A program made the position numbers and the translations under genes. The notes beneath the pieces are model-generated. The model ran no database searches and was not told where the DNA came from. It was given only the letters and a program-made list of their open reading frames with translations. Shown here in pieces: positions 9,312 through 16,644 of a stretch of DNA of 41,109 bases. The first letter of the stretch is position 1; the number at the start of each line of letters is the position of its first letter. The stretch is from CAZGOM01 sp964542875 (GTDB lineage Bacteria; Planctomycetota; Phycisphaerae; Phycisphaerales; Phycisphaeraceae). The DNA lies in NCBI GenBank assembly GCA_964542875.1, contig CAZIWA010000040.1, positions 1 through 41,109 of the forward strand, written 5' to 3'.

Positions 9312-9914
9312 ATGAAAGGCACTCTTGTGAATGCGCAAAGTGCGAGAAAAATCCGGGGTTGTATTGCGCTGCTGATGGCCTTTATGTTCCTGGGGAGCGT
9401 GGGCTGCGCCAATTCTCAGGAGGCGCCCACAAGTGCGGATACCGGAGTTAAAAATACCCCTGAGACTGTGCTCAAGCCTGGGGACCGGTTAACCATCAAA
9501 GGGCCGGAGGGAATTATGGAGGTTAAAGCCTTCGACAATTTCGGAAGGTGCTTCACATGGGAAGGCGGTACGCGATGCGTGACAATGCTGCCCAGAACAG
9601 AGAGATGGTACGGAAGCCTTGGTGTCTACTGGCCTGGGCCGGGGGACCATTGGAAGAACCATCATGGAATCACACGTGGCGTGATTCAAGAAGGACGGCA
9701 GAATTTCGCAAACGAAGAGGAAGCGATTCGATGGATTCGCGAGCAGACATGGATCTCGCTTTTCTATACCAAGCGTGGGATCGTGGCGGGCTGGAGCAAG
9801 ACGCCTGCGCGCAGCCAACTGAATGTTGATGTGTGGCAGATCCTGATTGACGGAAAAGTTCCGGAATCTTTCCCCGGGGGCAGCGATGCGAATATTTCGA
9901 TTGAGTCGTTTTGA
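9312..9914 (+). CDS. Small putative lipoprotein of unknown function
   Basis: A 200-residue protein with a lipoprotein signal: a basic n-region (ARKIRG), hydrophobic core (CIALLMAFMFLGSV) and lipobox LGSVGC, with Cys32 as the lipidation site. Residues 50-200 are soluble, rich in Trp and Gly (GPGDHWKNHHGITRG), and match no family I recognise. It is probably anchored to the membrane facing the periplasm. No strong ribosome-binding site is seen. It is monocistronic and convergent with the sugar isomerase gene across a repeat element and a terminator. Confidence 0.65.
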   Translation: MKGTLVNAQSARKIRGCIALLMAFMFLGSVGCANSQEAPTSADTGVKNTPETVLKPGDRLTIKGPEGIMEVKAFDNFGRCFTWEGGTRCVTMLPRTERWYGSLGVYWPGPGDHWKNHHGITRGVIQEGRQNFANEEEAIRWIREQTWISLFYTKRGIVAGWSKTPARSQLNVDVWQILIDGKVPESFPGGSDANISIESF

Positions 9915-9961
9915 GTGAGGTTGATTTTGGGGGCGCTGGGAAAGGTTGGTTGTTGGTGAGG

Positions 9962-10136
9962 TTTTTCTGCACCCGTCGAGGGTGCAGAAAAATAAGAGGT
10001 TATTTAATGGGGCGCATACCCAGGGTTGCGCGTGGTACACGCTTACCCTGGGCTGTAGTAGGGCCGTGCCTTCAGCACTAAGGAAGTGGGAAGATATGTT
10101 CATATGGATATTGAGCGTGGGATGGTTGGGGCCAAC
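9962..10136. repeat. Dispersed intergenic repeat element with inverted repeats, copy 1
   Basis: A non-coding stretch opens with a perfect 13-bp inverted repeat (9962-9974 and 9980-9992). A second dyad, CCCAGGG...CCCTGGG, sits at about 10019-10052. The following segment (CTGTAGTAGGGCCGTGCCTTC) recurs almost unchanged at about 13097 after another CCAGGGC...GCCCTGG dyad. In the first hairpin U's are on the 5' arm and A's on the 3' arm, the wrong way round for a terminator. The whole looks like a small non-autonomous repeat. An open frame runs through it, but nothing supports translation. Confidence 0.6.
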
Positions 10137-10137
10137 A

Positions 10138-10166
10138 AAAAACCGTGGCTTTGGGCCACGGTTTTT
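10138..10166. terminator. Bidirectional rho-independent terminator
   Basis: An 11-bp perfect stem (AAAAACCGTGG and its complement) has a 7-base loop (CTTTGGG). The U-tract is built into the stem on both strands. It lies between the convergent lipoprotein (+) and isomerase (-) genes and can serve both. Confidence 0.85.
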
Positions 10167-10189
10167 GAGTTGATGTCGGGTCGGTTTGG

Positions 10190-11221
10190 TTAGCGGTCGA
10201 ACTGGGCGTCGAAGGCGATGTTGGAGGGCTTGAAGTCGATCTTCTTGACGAAGGCTGCGGCTTCGGTGGCGCCGTGTTCGCGGTCCATGCGGCTGTCTTC
10301 CCATTCGACGGAGAGGGGGCCGGCGTATTTGACGTCGTTCAAGGCGACGATGATGTCTTCAAACTTGATATCGCCATGACCGAGGGAGCGGAAGTCCCAG
10401 AAGCGGGAAGGGTTGGCGAAGGAGGTGTGCCCGCCGAAGACGCCGACGGTGCCGTCGCCGTGGCCCCACCAGACGTCCTTCATGTGGGCATGGTAGATGC
10501 GGTCGCCGAAGGTGCGGATGAATTTGACGTAGTCGACGCCCTGGTAGCCCAGGTGGGAGGGGTCGTAGTTGAAGCCGAAGCGCTTGTGGTGCTTGACGGC
10601 TTCGAGGGCGCGCTGGGCGCTGGCGATGTCGAAGGCGATTTCGGTGGGGTGGACTTCGAGGGCGAAGTTCACATCGACCTTATCGAAAGCGTCAAGGATG
10701 GGGCCAAAGCGCTTGGCGAAATCCTTAAAGCCGTTGTCCCAGTATTCCTGGGATGTTGGAGGGAAGGCGTAGATGGAGTGCCAGATGGAGGAGCCGGTGA
10801 AGCCGTTGACGACGGCGGGGAATTTGCTGCCGTGACCTTTGGGCTTGGCGTCGATGAATTTGCGGGCCGCTTTGGCGGTGAGGATGAGCTTCTGGGCGGC
10901 GCGCTTGCGGACGCCTTCAGGATCGCCATCGCCCCAGACATCGGGGGGAAGGATGAGCTTGTGACGTTCGTCGATGAGGTCGCAGACGGCCTGGCCGACG
11001 AGGTGGGCCGAGACGGCGACTGCATCGAGCTTGAAGTCTGCGAGGACTTCCCATTTCTTTTTGACGTAGCCGGCGTCCTTGGCGGCCTTGTCGACTTCGA
11101 AGTGATCGCCCCAGCAGGCGAGTTCGATGCCGTCGTAGCCGAACTTTTTGGCTTTTTCGCAGATGGTTTCAAAGGGCAGATCAGCCCATTGACCGGTGAA
11201 GAGAGTGACGAGACGTCCCAT
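10190..11221 (-). CDS. Sugar phosphate isomerase/epimerase (xylose-isomerase-like TIM barrel)
   Basis: A 343-residue protein of the AP-endonuclease-2/xylose isomerase-like superfamily, which isomerises or epimerises sugars using a divalent metal. It starts MGRLVTLFTGQWADLPFE with the typical first strand. The metal-ligand positions expected of the family are visible: Glu in FALEVHPTE, Asp/His in NYDPSHLG, His in YHAHMKD and Glu in LSVEWED. There is no signal peptide, so it is cytoplasmic. The substrate is unknown. Related proteins often accompany Gfo/Idh oxidoreductases in sugar or inositol catabolism, but none is adjacent. It lies within 2 kb of a secreted glycosidase-like gene, which hints at a carbohydrate role. 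The gene is alone on its strand. Confidence 0.88.
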   Translation of the reverse strand: MGRLVTLFTGQWADLPFETICEKAKKFGYDGIELACWGDHFEVDKAAKDAGYVKKKWEVLADFKLDAVAVSAHLVGQAVCDLIDERHKLILPPDVWGDGDPEGVRKRAAQKLILTAKAARKFIDAKPKGHGSKFPAVVNGFTGSSIWHSIYAFPPTSQEYWDNGFKDFAKRFGPILDAFDKVDVNFALEVHPTEIAFDIASAQRALEAVKHHKRFGFNYDPSHLGYQGVDYVKFIRTFGDRIYHAHMKDVWWGHGDGTVGVFGGHTSFANPSRFWDFRSLGHGDIKFEDIIVALNDVKYAGPLSVEWEDSRMDREHGATEAAAFVKKIDFKPSNIAFDAQFDR

Positions 11222-11454
11222 GCTTTGAATCTCCAGGAAGATGTTTTGGAAAACCTTATCAGGTTTTGGACGTAGAGGGTAGTAAGGGGGCCAGGAGTGT
11301 CCGTGTCCTGCGTCGCGAGGCCTGCGGCAAGAGCTTAAAGCTTCGGAGTGCAGACGAAGTCAGTGGGGTTTTGCGGGGTTGTTAGCTGGCGGTGTGGACC
11401 GGCCTTGTCGCCGGACCTACAATCAAAATGGTTTTTCAAGGTGTGGATCAAACA

Positions 11455-12981
11455 ATGTCGATGCGAAAAAAACTCAGAAGCTGGATTGTGCCTGGGGCGG
11501 TGTTGCTGGCGATCGGAGCCGGCAGTCTTTGGGCCAAATCAGATACGGTGTATGACCAGATCGATTTGCTGGTGGATGTGCGGCATGAGCTGGTGAGGGG
11601 GTATGTAGAGCCGCCTAACCAGCAGAAGATGGTGGAGAACGCGGTGCGGGCGATGGTGGAATCGGTGAACGATCCGTTCACCGTGTATATGAGCCCGTCG
11701 GAGCTGGAGCAGTTCGATAAAGCGATGCACGGTTCTTTTTCGGGCATCGGCGCGGAAGTGGATATCCAGGACAACCGGCTGAAGATCACGACGCCGCTTG
11801 ATGATTCGCCTGCGTTTAAAGCGGGGATCATCGCGGGTGACGTGGTGCTGGAGATCGACGGGAAGTCGACGGAAGGCAAGTCGATCCAGGACTGCATCAA
11901 GCTGCTGATGGGCCCGGAAGGCACGGCGGTGGTGCTGAAGGTTCGGCATGACAACGGCGAAGAAAAAACGATCTCCGTAACGCGCGGCAGAATCAACGTG
12001 TTGACCGTGAAGGGCTTTAAACGCAGCCCCGACGGCAAGTGGGACTTCATGCTCGATCCGGCATCGAAGGTGGGGTACGTGCGTATCAGCACCTTCTCCG
12101 ATGCGACAGCGGAAGAGACGGCCAAGGCGGTGCGCGGGCTGGTGGCCGCGGGGGCCAAGGGCATCATCATCGATGTGCGCTTCAACCCCGGCGGGCTGCT
12201 GGGCTCGGCGGTTGAAATGGGCAATCTGTTTTTGCCCAAGGACAAGCGGATCGTTTCCGTGAAGGGCCGGACGGTGCCGGAACAGATCATGGTGTCGTCG
12301 GGTAAAGAGACGATTCCGGATATTCCGCTTGTGATTTTGGCGAATGAATCCAGCGCTTCGGCGGCGGAGATTTTGACGGGCGCGCTGGCGGACAACGACC
12401 GTGCGAAGTTCATCGGGACGCGCACGTTCGGCAAGGGATCGGTTCAGAGCGTGATCAAGCTGGAGAATAACCTTGGCGCGCTGAAACTGACCAATGCGTA
12501 CTACTACCTGCCCAATGGCCGGAACATTCACCGGCGTGACGGGAATGACACCTGGGGCGTGGATCCGCAGGACGGGTATTACGTGCCGATGACGCCCGAT
12601 GAAATGAAGGCCATGGTTGAAGCCCGCCGCAAGGGTGATGTGCTGAAGATCGGCGAAGGCAGCTCCGGTGGGACGGTGACGCCGGAGATGCTTAAGAAGG
12701 ATCTGGCCGACCCGCAATTGGCCGCGGCGCTGACGGCGATCCAAGGCAAGATCTTCAAGGGATCATGGACGACGGTGGGGCAATCCAACGCGCCGGCGCT
12801 GGCCAAGCAGAACAAACATGACAGCCTGGCCCGGCAGCGCGAGCAGCTTAAGACCCGGTTGGAACAGGTTGAGAAAGAGCTCGACAAGATGGACCACCCG
12901 GCGGCGCCTGCGAAGACCGAAGGGGCGATTGTGGACCCGGCGAATGCGCCTAAGCCGATTGCGCCAGTGGAGAAGAAGTGA
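11455..12981 (+). CDS. S41-family C-terminal processing protease (CtpA type)
   Basis: A periplasmic serine protease with an uncleaved or cleaved N-terminal signal (basic MRKKLRSW, then IVPGAVLLAIGAGSLWA), 508 residues. An N-terminal helical region (VRHELVRGYVEP) is followed by a PDZ domain (about 90-170, starting SGIGAEV) that recognises substrate C-termini. The S41 catalytic core has Ser300 in NESSASAAEI and the general-base Lys327 in FGKGSVQ. The tail (about 440-508) has a coiled-coil-like basic stretch and a Pro/Ala/Lys-rich end. The ATG at 11455 is chosen because AAGGTG lies just upstream and the signal peptide follows. An upstream in-frame GTG at 11392 would put 21 unlikely residues before it. 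It is monocistronic, with a terminator at 13149. Confidence 0.94.
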   Translation: MSMRKKLRSWIVPGAVLLAIGAGSLWAKSDTVYDQIDLLVDVRHELVRGYVEPPNQQKMVENAVRAMVESVNDPFTVYMSPSELEQFDKAMHGSFSGIGAEVDIQDNRLKITTPLDDSPAFKAGIIAGDVVLEIDGKSTEGKSIQDCIKLLMGPEGTAVVLKVRHDNGEEKTISVTRGRINVLTVKGFKRSPDGKWDFMLDPASKVGYVRISTFSDATAEETAKAVRGLVAAGAKGIIIDVRFNPGGLLGSAVEMGNLFLPKDKRIVSVKGRTVPEQIMVSSGKETIPDIPLVILANESSASAAEILTGALADNDRAKFIGTRTFGKGSVQSVIKLENNLGALKLTNAYYYLPNGRNIHRRDGNDTWGVDPQDGYYVPMTPDEMKAMVEARRKGDVLKIGEGSSGGTVTPEMLKKDLADPQLAAALTAIQGKIFKGSWTTVGQSNAPALAKQNKHDSLARQREQLKTRLEQVEKELDKMDHPAAPAKTEGAIVDPANAPKPIAPVEKK

Positions 12982-13001
12982 TTGATTGAGGAAGGGACTG
13001 G

Positions 13002-13017
13002 GGTCTGGTCGGAAAGG
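13002..13017. repeat. Short dispersed intergenic repeat, copy 2 (GGTCTGGTC core)
   Basis: GGTCTGGTCGGAAAGG is nearly identical to the copies at 3358 and 31677. It lies 20 bases after the ctpA stop codon. Confidence 0.45.
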
Positions 13018-13059
13018 CAGGATCCCTTTGGCGCGCGCAAGAGCATCGTTTTTATGCAT

Positions 13060-13134
13060 TGACCAGGGCCTGTACGCTAAGAAGCGCTCCGCCCTGGCTG
13101 TAATAGGACCGTGCCTTCAGCATTCCGGATGAAG
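13060..13134. repeat. Dispersed intergenic repeat element, copy 2
   Basis: A dyad CCAGGGC...GCCCTGG is followed by CTGTAATAGGACCGTGCCTT. This matches the 3' part of the element at 9962-10136 over about 40 bases with few differences. The first 13-bp inverted repeat of copy 1 is absent, so this copy is shorter or truncated. Confidence 0.55.
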
Positions 13135-13148
13135 AGGGCAGGGCTTTA

Positions 13149-13185
13149 AGTGAACTGTTTTCGGCCTTCACTTCAGCCTTTTTTA
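13149..13185 (+). terminator. Probable terminator after ctpA
   Basis: A 7-bp inverted repeat (AAGTGAA/TTCACTT) with a 12-base loop lies a few bases before a run of six T residues. Confidence 0.5.
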
Positions 13186-13245
13186 GATGAGAGAAAGGGC
13201 TGAAATGGATTTCAGATCAAGTTCTTTGTTCAGGCTCTTAATCCA

Positions 13246-14376
13246 ATGAAAATTCTTGGGCTTGAAACCAGTTGCGATGAGACCGCTTGCGCTGTCGTGG
13301 AAGACGGGCGGGTGGTGCTGTCGAATGTGGTTTCGACTCAAAACGAGCTGCATCAGCGGTATAAGGGCGTGGTGCCGGAGATCGCCAGCCGGGCGCATCT
13401 GGAGCGTATCTTGCCGGTGATCGACGAGGCGCTGCGCGTGGCGGGGGTGGGGTATAAGGATCTGGATGCGATCGCGGTGGGCAACCGTCCGGGGTTGGTC
13501 GGGTCGCTGGTGGTGGGGGTGGCGGCGGCAAAGGCGCTGGCGTGGTCGCTGGGGCGGCCGCTGGTGGGGGTGGACCATGTGCAGGCGCATCTGCATGCGG
13601 GGGATTTGGTTGAAAAAGGGGTGACGGAGCCGCCGGAGGCGACGCGATTTCCGGCGCTGGGGTTGATTGTGTCCGGCGGGCACACGAGCGTGTACCTGGT
13701 GGAGTCCGCAACACAGCAGGCGCTGATCGGCCGAACCATCGATGATGCCGTGGGCGAGGCGTATGACAAGGCGGCGGTGATTCTCGGCCTGCCGTACCCG
13801 GGTGGGCCGAACCTGGACAAGCTGGCCGCGACAGTGACGTTCAATATCAAAGAGGCAAGGGCGGGGTCGTATGATCTGCCTCAATCCTTGATGGGGGACG
13901 GGAATCTGGATTTTTCATTTTCGGGGATCAAGACGGCGCTGCTTTATAAGGTGCGGGGAACACCCATCGGCCGCGGGGCGGAGACGACATTTGCCCGGAC
14001 GAGCGCGGACCTGAGCGATGATGAGCGCGCCAGGCTGGCAGCGAGCTTTCAATATGCCGTGGTGGAGACGGTGATCAAAAAGCTGGGCCGGGCGCTGGAT
14101 GTGCTGCACGCCGGTGGAGTGAAACCCGAGAGCCTGATCGTGGGCGGCGGGGTGAGCGCCAACAGCTATCTAAGGAAGCGGACCGGAGAATTTGCGGCAA
14201 GGCAGAGGCTGCGGCTGATGATTCCCGCGATGCGGTATTGCATGGATAATGCGAGCATGATCGCTGGGCTGGCGTATCATCAGATGAAAGCAGGGAAGAT
14301 TGATGATCTTTTCCTGCCTACGATTGCGACAACTGCGATTCAGGAGAAACGGTGGGCCCTTGCGCGACGTGATTGA
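13246..14376 (+). CDS. tsaD: tRNA N6-threonylcarbamoyladenosine (t6A) transferase TsaD
   Basis: The catalytic subunit that transfers threonylcarbamoyl to A37 of ANN-decoding tRNAs, working with TsaB and TsaE in bacteria. The ASKHA-fold signature LGLETSCDETACAVV is at the start. Metal ligands His111 and His115 are in HVQAHLHA, SGGHTS is near residue 145, and the late glycine motif is VGGGVSAN. At 376 residues it is slightly longer than the usual ~340. The ribosome-binding site is weak. The downstream HELAH protein gene overlaps its 3' end, which suggests translational coupling. tsaB and tsaE are not in the window. Confidence 0.96.
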   Translation: MKILGLETSCDETACAVVEDGRVVLSNVVSTQNELHQRYKGVVPEIASRAHLERILPVIDEALRVAGVGYKDLDAIAVGNRPGLVGSLVVGVAAAKALAWSLGRPLVGVDHVQAHLHAGDLVEKGVTEPPEATRFPALGLIVSGGHTSVYLVESATQQALIGRTIDDAVGEAYDKAAVILGLPYPGGPNLDKLAATVTFNIKEARAGSYDLPQSLMGDGNLDFSFSGIKTALLYKVRGTPIGRGAETTFARTSADLSDDERARLAASFQYAVVETVIKKLGRALDVLHAGGVKPESLIVGGGVSANSYLRKRTGEFAARQRLRLMIPAMRYCMDNASMIAGLAYHQMKAGKIDDLFLPTIATTAIQEKRWALARRD

Positions 14377-14752
14377 AAGCTGGCTTACGCGATTTGAGCT
14401 GGAGCCGACCCTCGTGGCGCACTGCACGGAGGTTTTCGTGTCGTTGCCGGAGCCCGTGCGCAAGGATTTGATGAACGATCCCTCGTTTGCGCTGATCCAC
14501 GCGACAATGGGGAATGACGGCTCGATTTCCGTGATGGTGCCGTCCCTGGCGAACAAAACGCGCATCCGATGCGTGGTGCTTAAGCGGTCCCTGGCGGTTC
14601 GGACGCCGGGGTTCGCCAAATATGTGATTGCCCATGAGCTGGCGCATGCGCATTTGAATAATGAAGGCCGATGGCCCGAGGAAGACCCGGAAGCGGCAGC
14701 GGATGCACTGGCGGCGATGTGGGGCTTTCCCAAACCGCAAGTCTGGGGATGA
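14303..14752 (+). CDS. Small putative zinc metalloprotein with HELAH motif
   Basis: A 149-residue protein of no family I recognise. Its one clear motif is HELAH (His111, Glu112, His115), the HExxH signature of zinc metallopeptidases. It is followed by an acidic stretch, EEDPEAAADALAAMWGF, that could supply a third ligand, a layout seen in small ImmA/IrrE- or SprT-like peptidases. No signal or membrane segment is seen. The start is uncertain. The ATG at 14303 has AGGGA six bases upstream but overlaps tsaD by 74 bases; a TTG at 14360 preceded by AGGAG overlaps by 17. The first 18 residues are Arg/Leu-rich, as expected of shadow translation of tsaD, so the shorter form may be right. It is coupled to tsaD; the functional link is unknown. 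Confidence 0.65.
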   Translation: MIFSCLRLRQLRFRRNGGPLRDVIESWLTRFELEPTLVAHCTEVFVSLPEPVRKDLMNDPSFALIHATMGNDGSISVMVPSLANKTRIRCVVLKRSLAVRTPGFAKYVIAHELAHAHLNNEGRWPEEDPEAAADALAAMWGFPKPQVWG

Positions 14753-14843
14753 AGCGGGGATTCGGTACCGGGGAGTGCGATTCCCCCAGGTCAAAGTTAG
14801 AAAAAGAAAGAACAAAAAAGGGATTAGTTACCGGAGGTGTCGC

Positions 14844-14951
14844 ATGAAGACATGCTCAAGGGCCGGTTACTGGCTGTTATTCCTTAGGGATCGGGATAAT
14901 GAGGATGCCAAGACACTGGCGGGGGCTGCGACTTGGCACGTGAGGTATTGA
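14844..14951 (+). CDS. Possible 35-residue small protein
   Basis: A short frame starts at ATG 14844 with a good GGAGG seven bases upstream and encodes about 35 residues (MKTCSRAGYWLLFLRDRDN...). It has no homologue I know and no clear membrane segment. It is kept only because of the ribosome-binding site; it could be chance. Confidence 0.2.
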   Translation: MKTCSRAGYWLLFLRDRDNEDAKTLAGAATWHVRY

Positions 14952-14985
14952 CGGGGCGTCTTGTCTTGGTGGTTTGCCTATCTTG

Positions 14986-15022
14986 CGTGCAGATGATGCA
15001 CGTTTGGTCAACATTTGTTCAA
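14986..15022. promoter_or_regulatory. Candidate activator (enhancer-binding protein) sites upstream of the sigma54 promoter
   Basis: A perfect dyad CGTGCA-GATGA-TGCACG (14986-15002) is followed by two direct repeats TTGGTCAA and TTGTTCAA, 11 bases apart (15004 and 15015). They lie about 155-190 bases upstream of the predicted start at 15177, the usual distance for bacterial enhancer-binding proteins. The assignment is inferred from position and symmetry only. Confidence 0.35.
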
Positions 15023-15150
15023 TGTCTGGGCAGTGCTTTGGTGGGGGATCATACAAATGTAACTTTCTGCTTGCGGGAGATTTATTTTATTGGGCTATTT
15101 TAAGGCCTGTTTGAAGGATATCGAGATAATTTTGAGTGGAGAGTGAAAGC

Positions 15151-15166
15151 TGGCACGGTCATTGCA
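15151..15166 (+). promoter_or_regulatory. Sigma54 (RpoN) -24/-12 promoter
   Basis: TGGCACGGTCATTGCA matches the sigma54 consensus TGGCACG-N4-TTGC(A/T) at every defined position, with the invariant GG and GC at the correct 12-base separation. Transcription should start near 15177. No plausible coding start follows before the terminator at 15259. Confidence 0.75.
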
Positions 15167-15176
15167 ATAAAGCATC

Positions 15177-15293
15177 TCATACAACTCGCCCCCTCTGGTA
15201 CTTTCCACCCCGACGGCCTGCCAGGAACCCAGGCTGTAAGTACCCGAATCCTCCCGCGCCCGACCTGTGTGGAACAGGTCGGGCATTTTATTT
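15177..15293 (+). ncRNA. Candidate sigma54-dependent small RNA
   Basis: A predicted transcript of about 115 bases from the sigma54 promoter to a strong terminator. It folds into a long hairpin. The outer stem is GGTACTT/AAGTACC (15197-15203 with 15238-15244). After a 9-base bulge on the 5' side, the inner stem is ACGGCCTG/CAGGCTGT (15213-15220 with 15230-15237), with a 9-base loop. Three unpaired stretches are C-rich: GCCCCCTCTGG at the 5' end, TCCACCCCG in the bulge, and TCCTCCC before the terminator. Such stretches can pair with Shine-Dalgarno sequences, which suggests a trans-acting regulator of translation. It does not resemble 6S, SRP, RNase P or tmRNA. An attenuated leader for the methyltransferase 400 bases downstream is the alternative. 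Confidence 0.5.
15259..15293 (+). terminator. Strong rho-independent terminator
   Basis: A perfect 9-bp stem CCCGACCTG/CAGGTCGGG with a 7-base loop is followed by CATTTTATTT. There is no coding gene on this strand for 500 bases upstream, so it most likely ends the small RNA. Confidence 0.8.
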
Positions 15294-15668
15294 GGATTTT
15301 TTGCGTGCGCCGAGTTTCGGCAGGGTAAACGCATTTTGGGGTATTTGTCGGCATATGCCCCCGGGGTACCGGGGGCTTTGATCAAGTTCATGCCACTCAA
15401 GGTGAATGCCATTTTGCGGCATGATTCCTCATGGACACCCGACAACCCGTCACGCAGTCATCCGGGCGCGTGGGAAATCGGGCAAATGCTTTTATCCCGG
15501 AGTTTCGGTTGGATGGCGGGGCGGGTTTGAAATGCCCAATGGATTCCGGGACAGGTTCAGAAGCCAGTCCCAGGCCTCGCACTTTAAAAATGTCCCGGTA
15601 TCGCCTTTGGATCGCAACAAGAAAGGCTTGCGCTTGAGGCGGTGTTATTGGATAATCCTATGTTAGCT
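15294..15668. other. Intergenic region with unexplained inverted repeats
   Basis: No gene is recognised. It holds a perfect 8-bp hairpin GCCCCCGG-GGTA-CCGGGGGC (15357-15376) followed by TTTG, which may be a second terminator. It also holds a perfect 8-bp inverted repeat CCGGGACA...TGTCCCGG with a 37-base interval (15546-15598). Open frames across the region overlap each other and have no ribosome-binding sites. Confidence 0.4.
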
Positions 15669-15688
15669 GTTTAAACTATCGTTTAAAC
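15669..15688. promoter_or_regulatory. Twin palindrome just upstream of the methyltransferase start
   Basis: GTTTAAAC occurs twice, separated by TATC; each half is itself a palindrome. It ends one base before the ribosome-binding site AAGGA (15689-15693), so a bound protein or a hairpin here would block translation or transcription. It is a candidate operator. Confidence 0.4.
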
Positions 15689-15699
15689 AAGGAATAGCC

Positions 15700-16443
15700 A
15701 TGGCAAGCAATGAGAAGTCCAGCGTGGAGGAGATACGGCAGCGGTTTGACGCCGATGTGGAGCGGTTTTCCAGTCTGGATACAGGGCATGTCGCGACGAT
15801 GGATTCGCTGCTGGTGCTGGATCTGGTGCCGCAGGTGGCGGCGCGAATGGTGCCCCGGGCGACGCGGGCGCTGGATATCGGGTGCGGAGCGGGGAACTAC
15901 ACATTGAAGCTGGCGCAATGGCTGGCGGACGGGGCTGGGCTGAGCGATGTGACGGTGATGGATTTGAGCCGGCCGATGCTGGATCGAGCGCAGGACCGGA
16001 TCAAGGGTGTTGGGGTGGCGCGGGTGACGACGGTGCAGGCGGATGTGAGGGAGGCGGAACTGGGGCGGGGGTGCTTTGACATTGTGCTGGCGGCATCGGT
16101 GCTGCATCACCTGCGGACAAGGGAAGAATGGCAAAAAGTGTTGAAAAAAATTCGCGTCAGCCTGGCCCCGGGCGGGGTGCTGGCGGTGTTTGATCTGGTG
16201 CGGCATGAGAACCCGGTGGTGCAGGCGGTGATGCAGGAGAGATACGCCGCTTATCTGGAGGGTTTGGGGGGCAAGGCGTACCAGGAGAAGGTGTTTGCGT
16301 ATGTGGAGCGGGAGGACACGCCGTGGCCGTTGTCGGATCAGTTGCAATTGCTTTCAGAAGCGGGTTTTACAGGGATTGAAGTGGTGCATAAAAACGGGTT
16401 GTTTGCCGCTTGGGTGGCCAGGGCGGGCGAGGCTGGTATATGA
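15700..16443 (+). CDS. Class I SAM-dependent methyltransferase
   Basis: A 247-residue Rossmann-fold methyltransferase. The SAM-binding motif I LDIGCGAGNYTL is at residues 58-69, followed by the acidic motif II VTVMDLSRPML, QADVREAE, and motif IV FDIVLAASVLHHL. The N-terminal IRQRFDADVERFSS recalls CmoA-type tRNA-modifying enzymes and their relatives, but the key CmoA context is not clear enough to name a substrate. It is cytoplasmic. The ATG at 15700 has AAGGA six bases upstream. The gene appears monocistronic, and a palindromic operator candidate lies directly upstream. Confidence 0.85.
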   Translation: MASNEKSSVEEIRQRFDADVERFSSLDTGHVATMDSLLVLDLVPQVAARMVPRATRALDIGCGAGNYTLKLAQWLADGAGLSDVTVMDLSRPMLDRAQDRIKGVGVARVTTVQADVREAELGRGCFDIVLAASVLHHLRTREEWQKVLKKIRVSLAPGGVLAVFDLVRHENPVVQAVMQERYAAYLEGLGGKAYQEKVFAYVEREDTPWPLSDQLQLLSEAGFTGIEVVHKNGLFAAWVARAGEAGI

Positions 16444-16644
16444 GTCGGAGGATTTCAAGAGTGTTTTCAATTGAGTGTGGACTTTTGTTGTCCGTGCGGT
16501 AAAGTTTGTCAGGCCTCGAATGTGAGGAAAGTGTTTTGATATTGACCCTGTAGCGTCAGGAATTCTTTAGAAAACTTTGCAGGAGTTGGCCTCGGGCAGT
16601 CGATAACCAGAATTACGGGGCATCGCACCCGCCTGGAGGCTCCA

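Noticed and set aside
9946..10173. 75-codon frame in the dispersed repeat
   Set aside because: It runs through inverted repeats and a terminator; probably a false gene carried by the repeat.
14934..14950. TTGGCACGTGAGGTATTG as a second sigma54 promoter
   Set aside because: TGGCACG is present, but TTGC does not follow at the required spacing.
15197..15244. Possible SRP, 6S or riboswitch identity of the hairpin
   Set aside because: The conserved SRP GGAAG loop motif and the other RNA signatures are absent, and the promoter type is unusual for them.
15136..15381. 81-codon frame across the candidate small RNA
   Set aside because: It crosses a strong terminator hairpin and the sigma54 promoter and has no ribosome-binding site; the RNA reading explains the region better.
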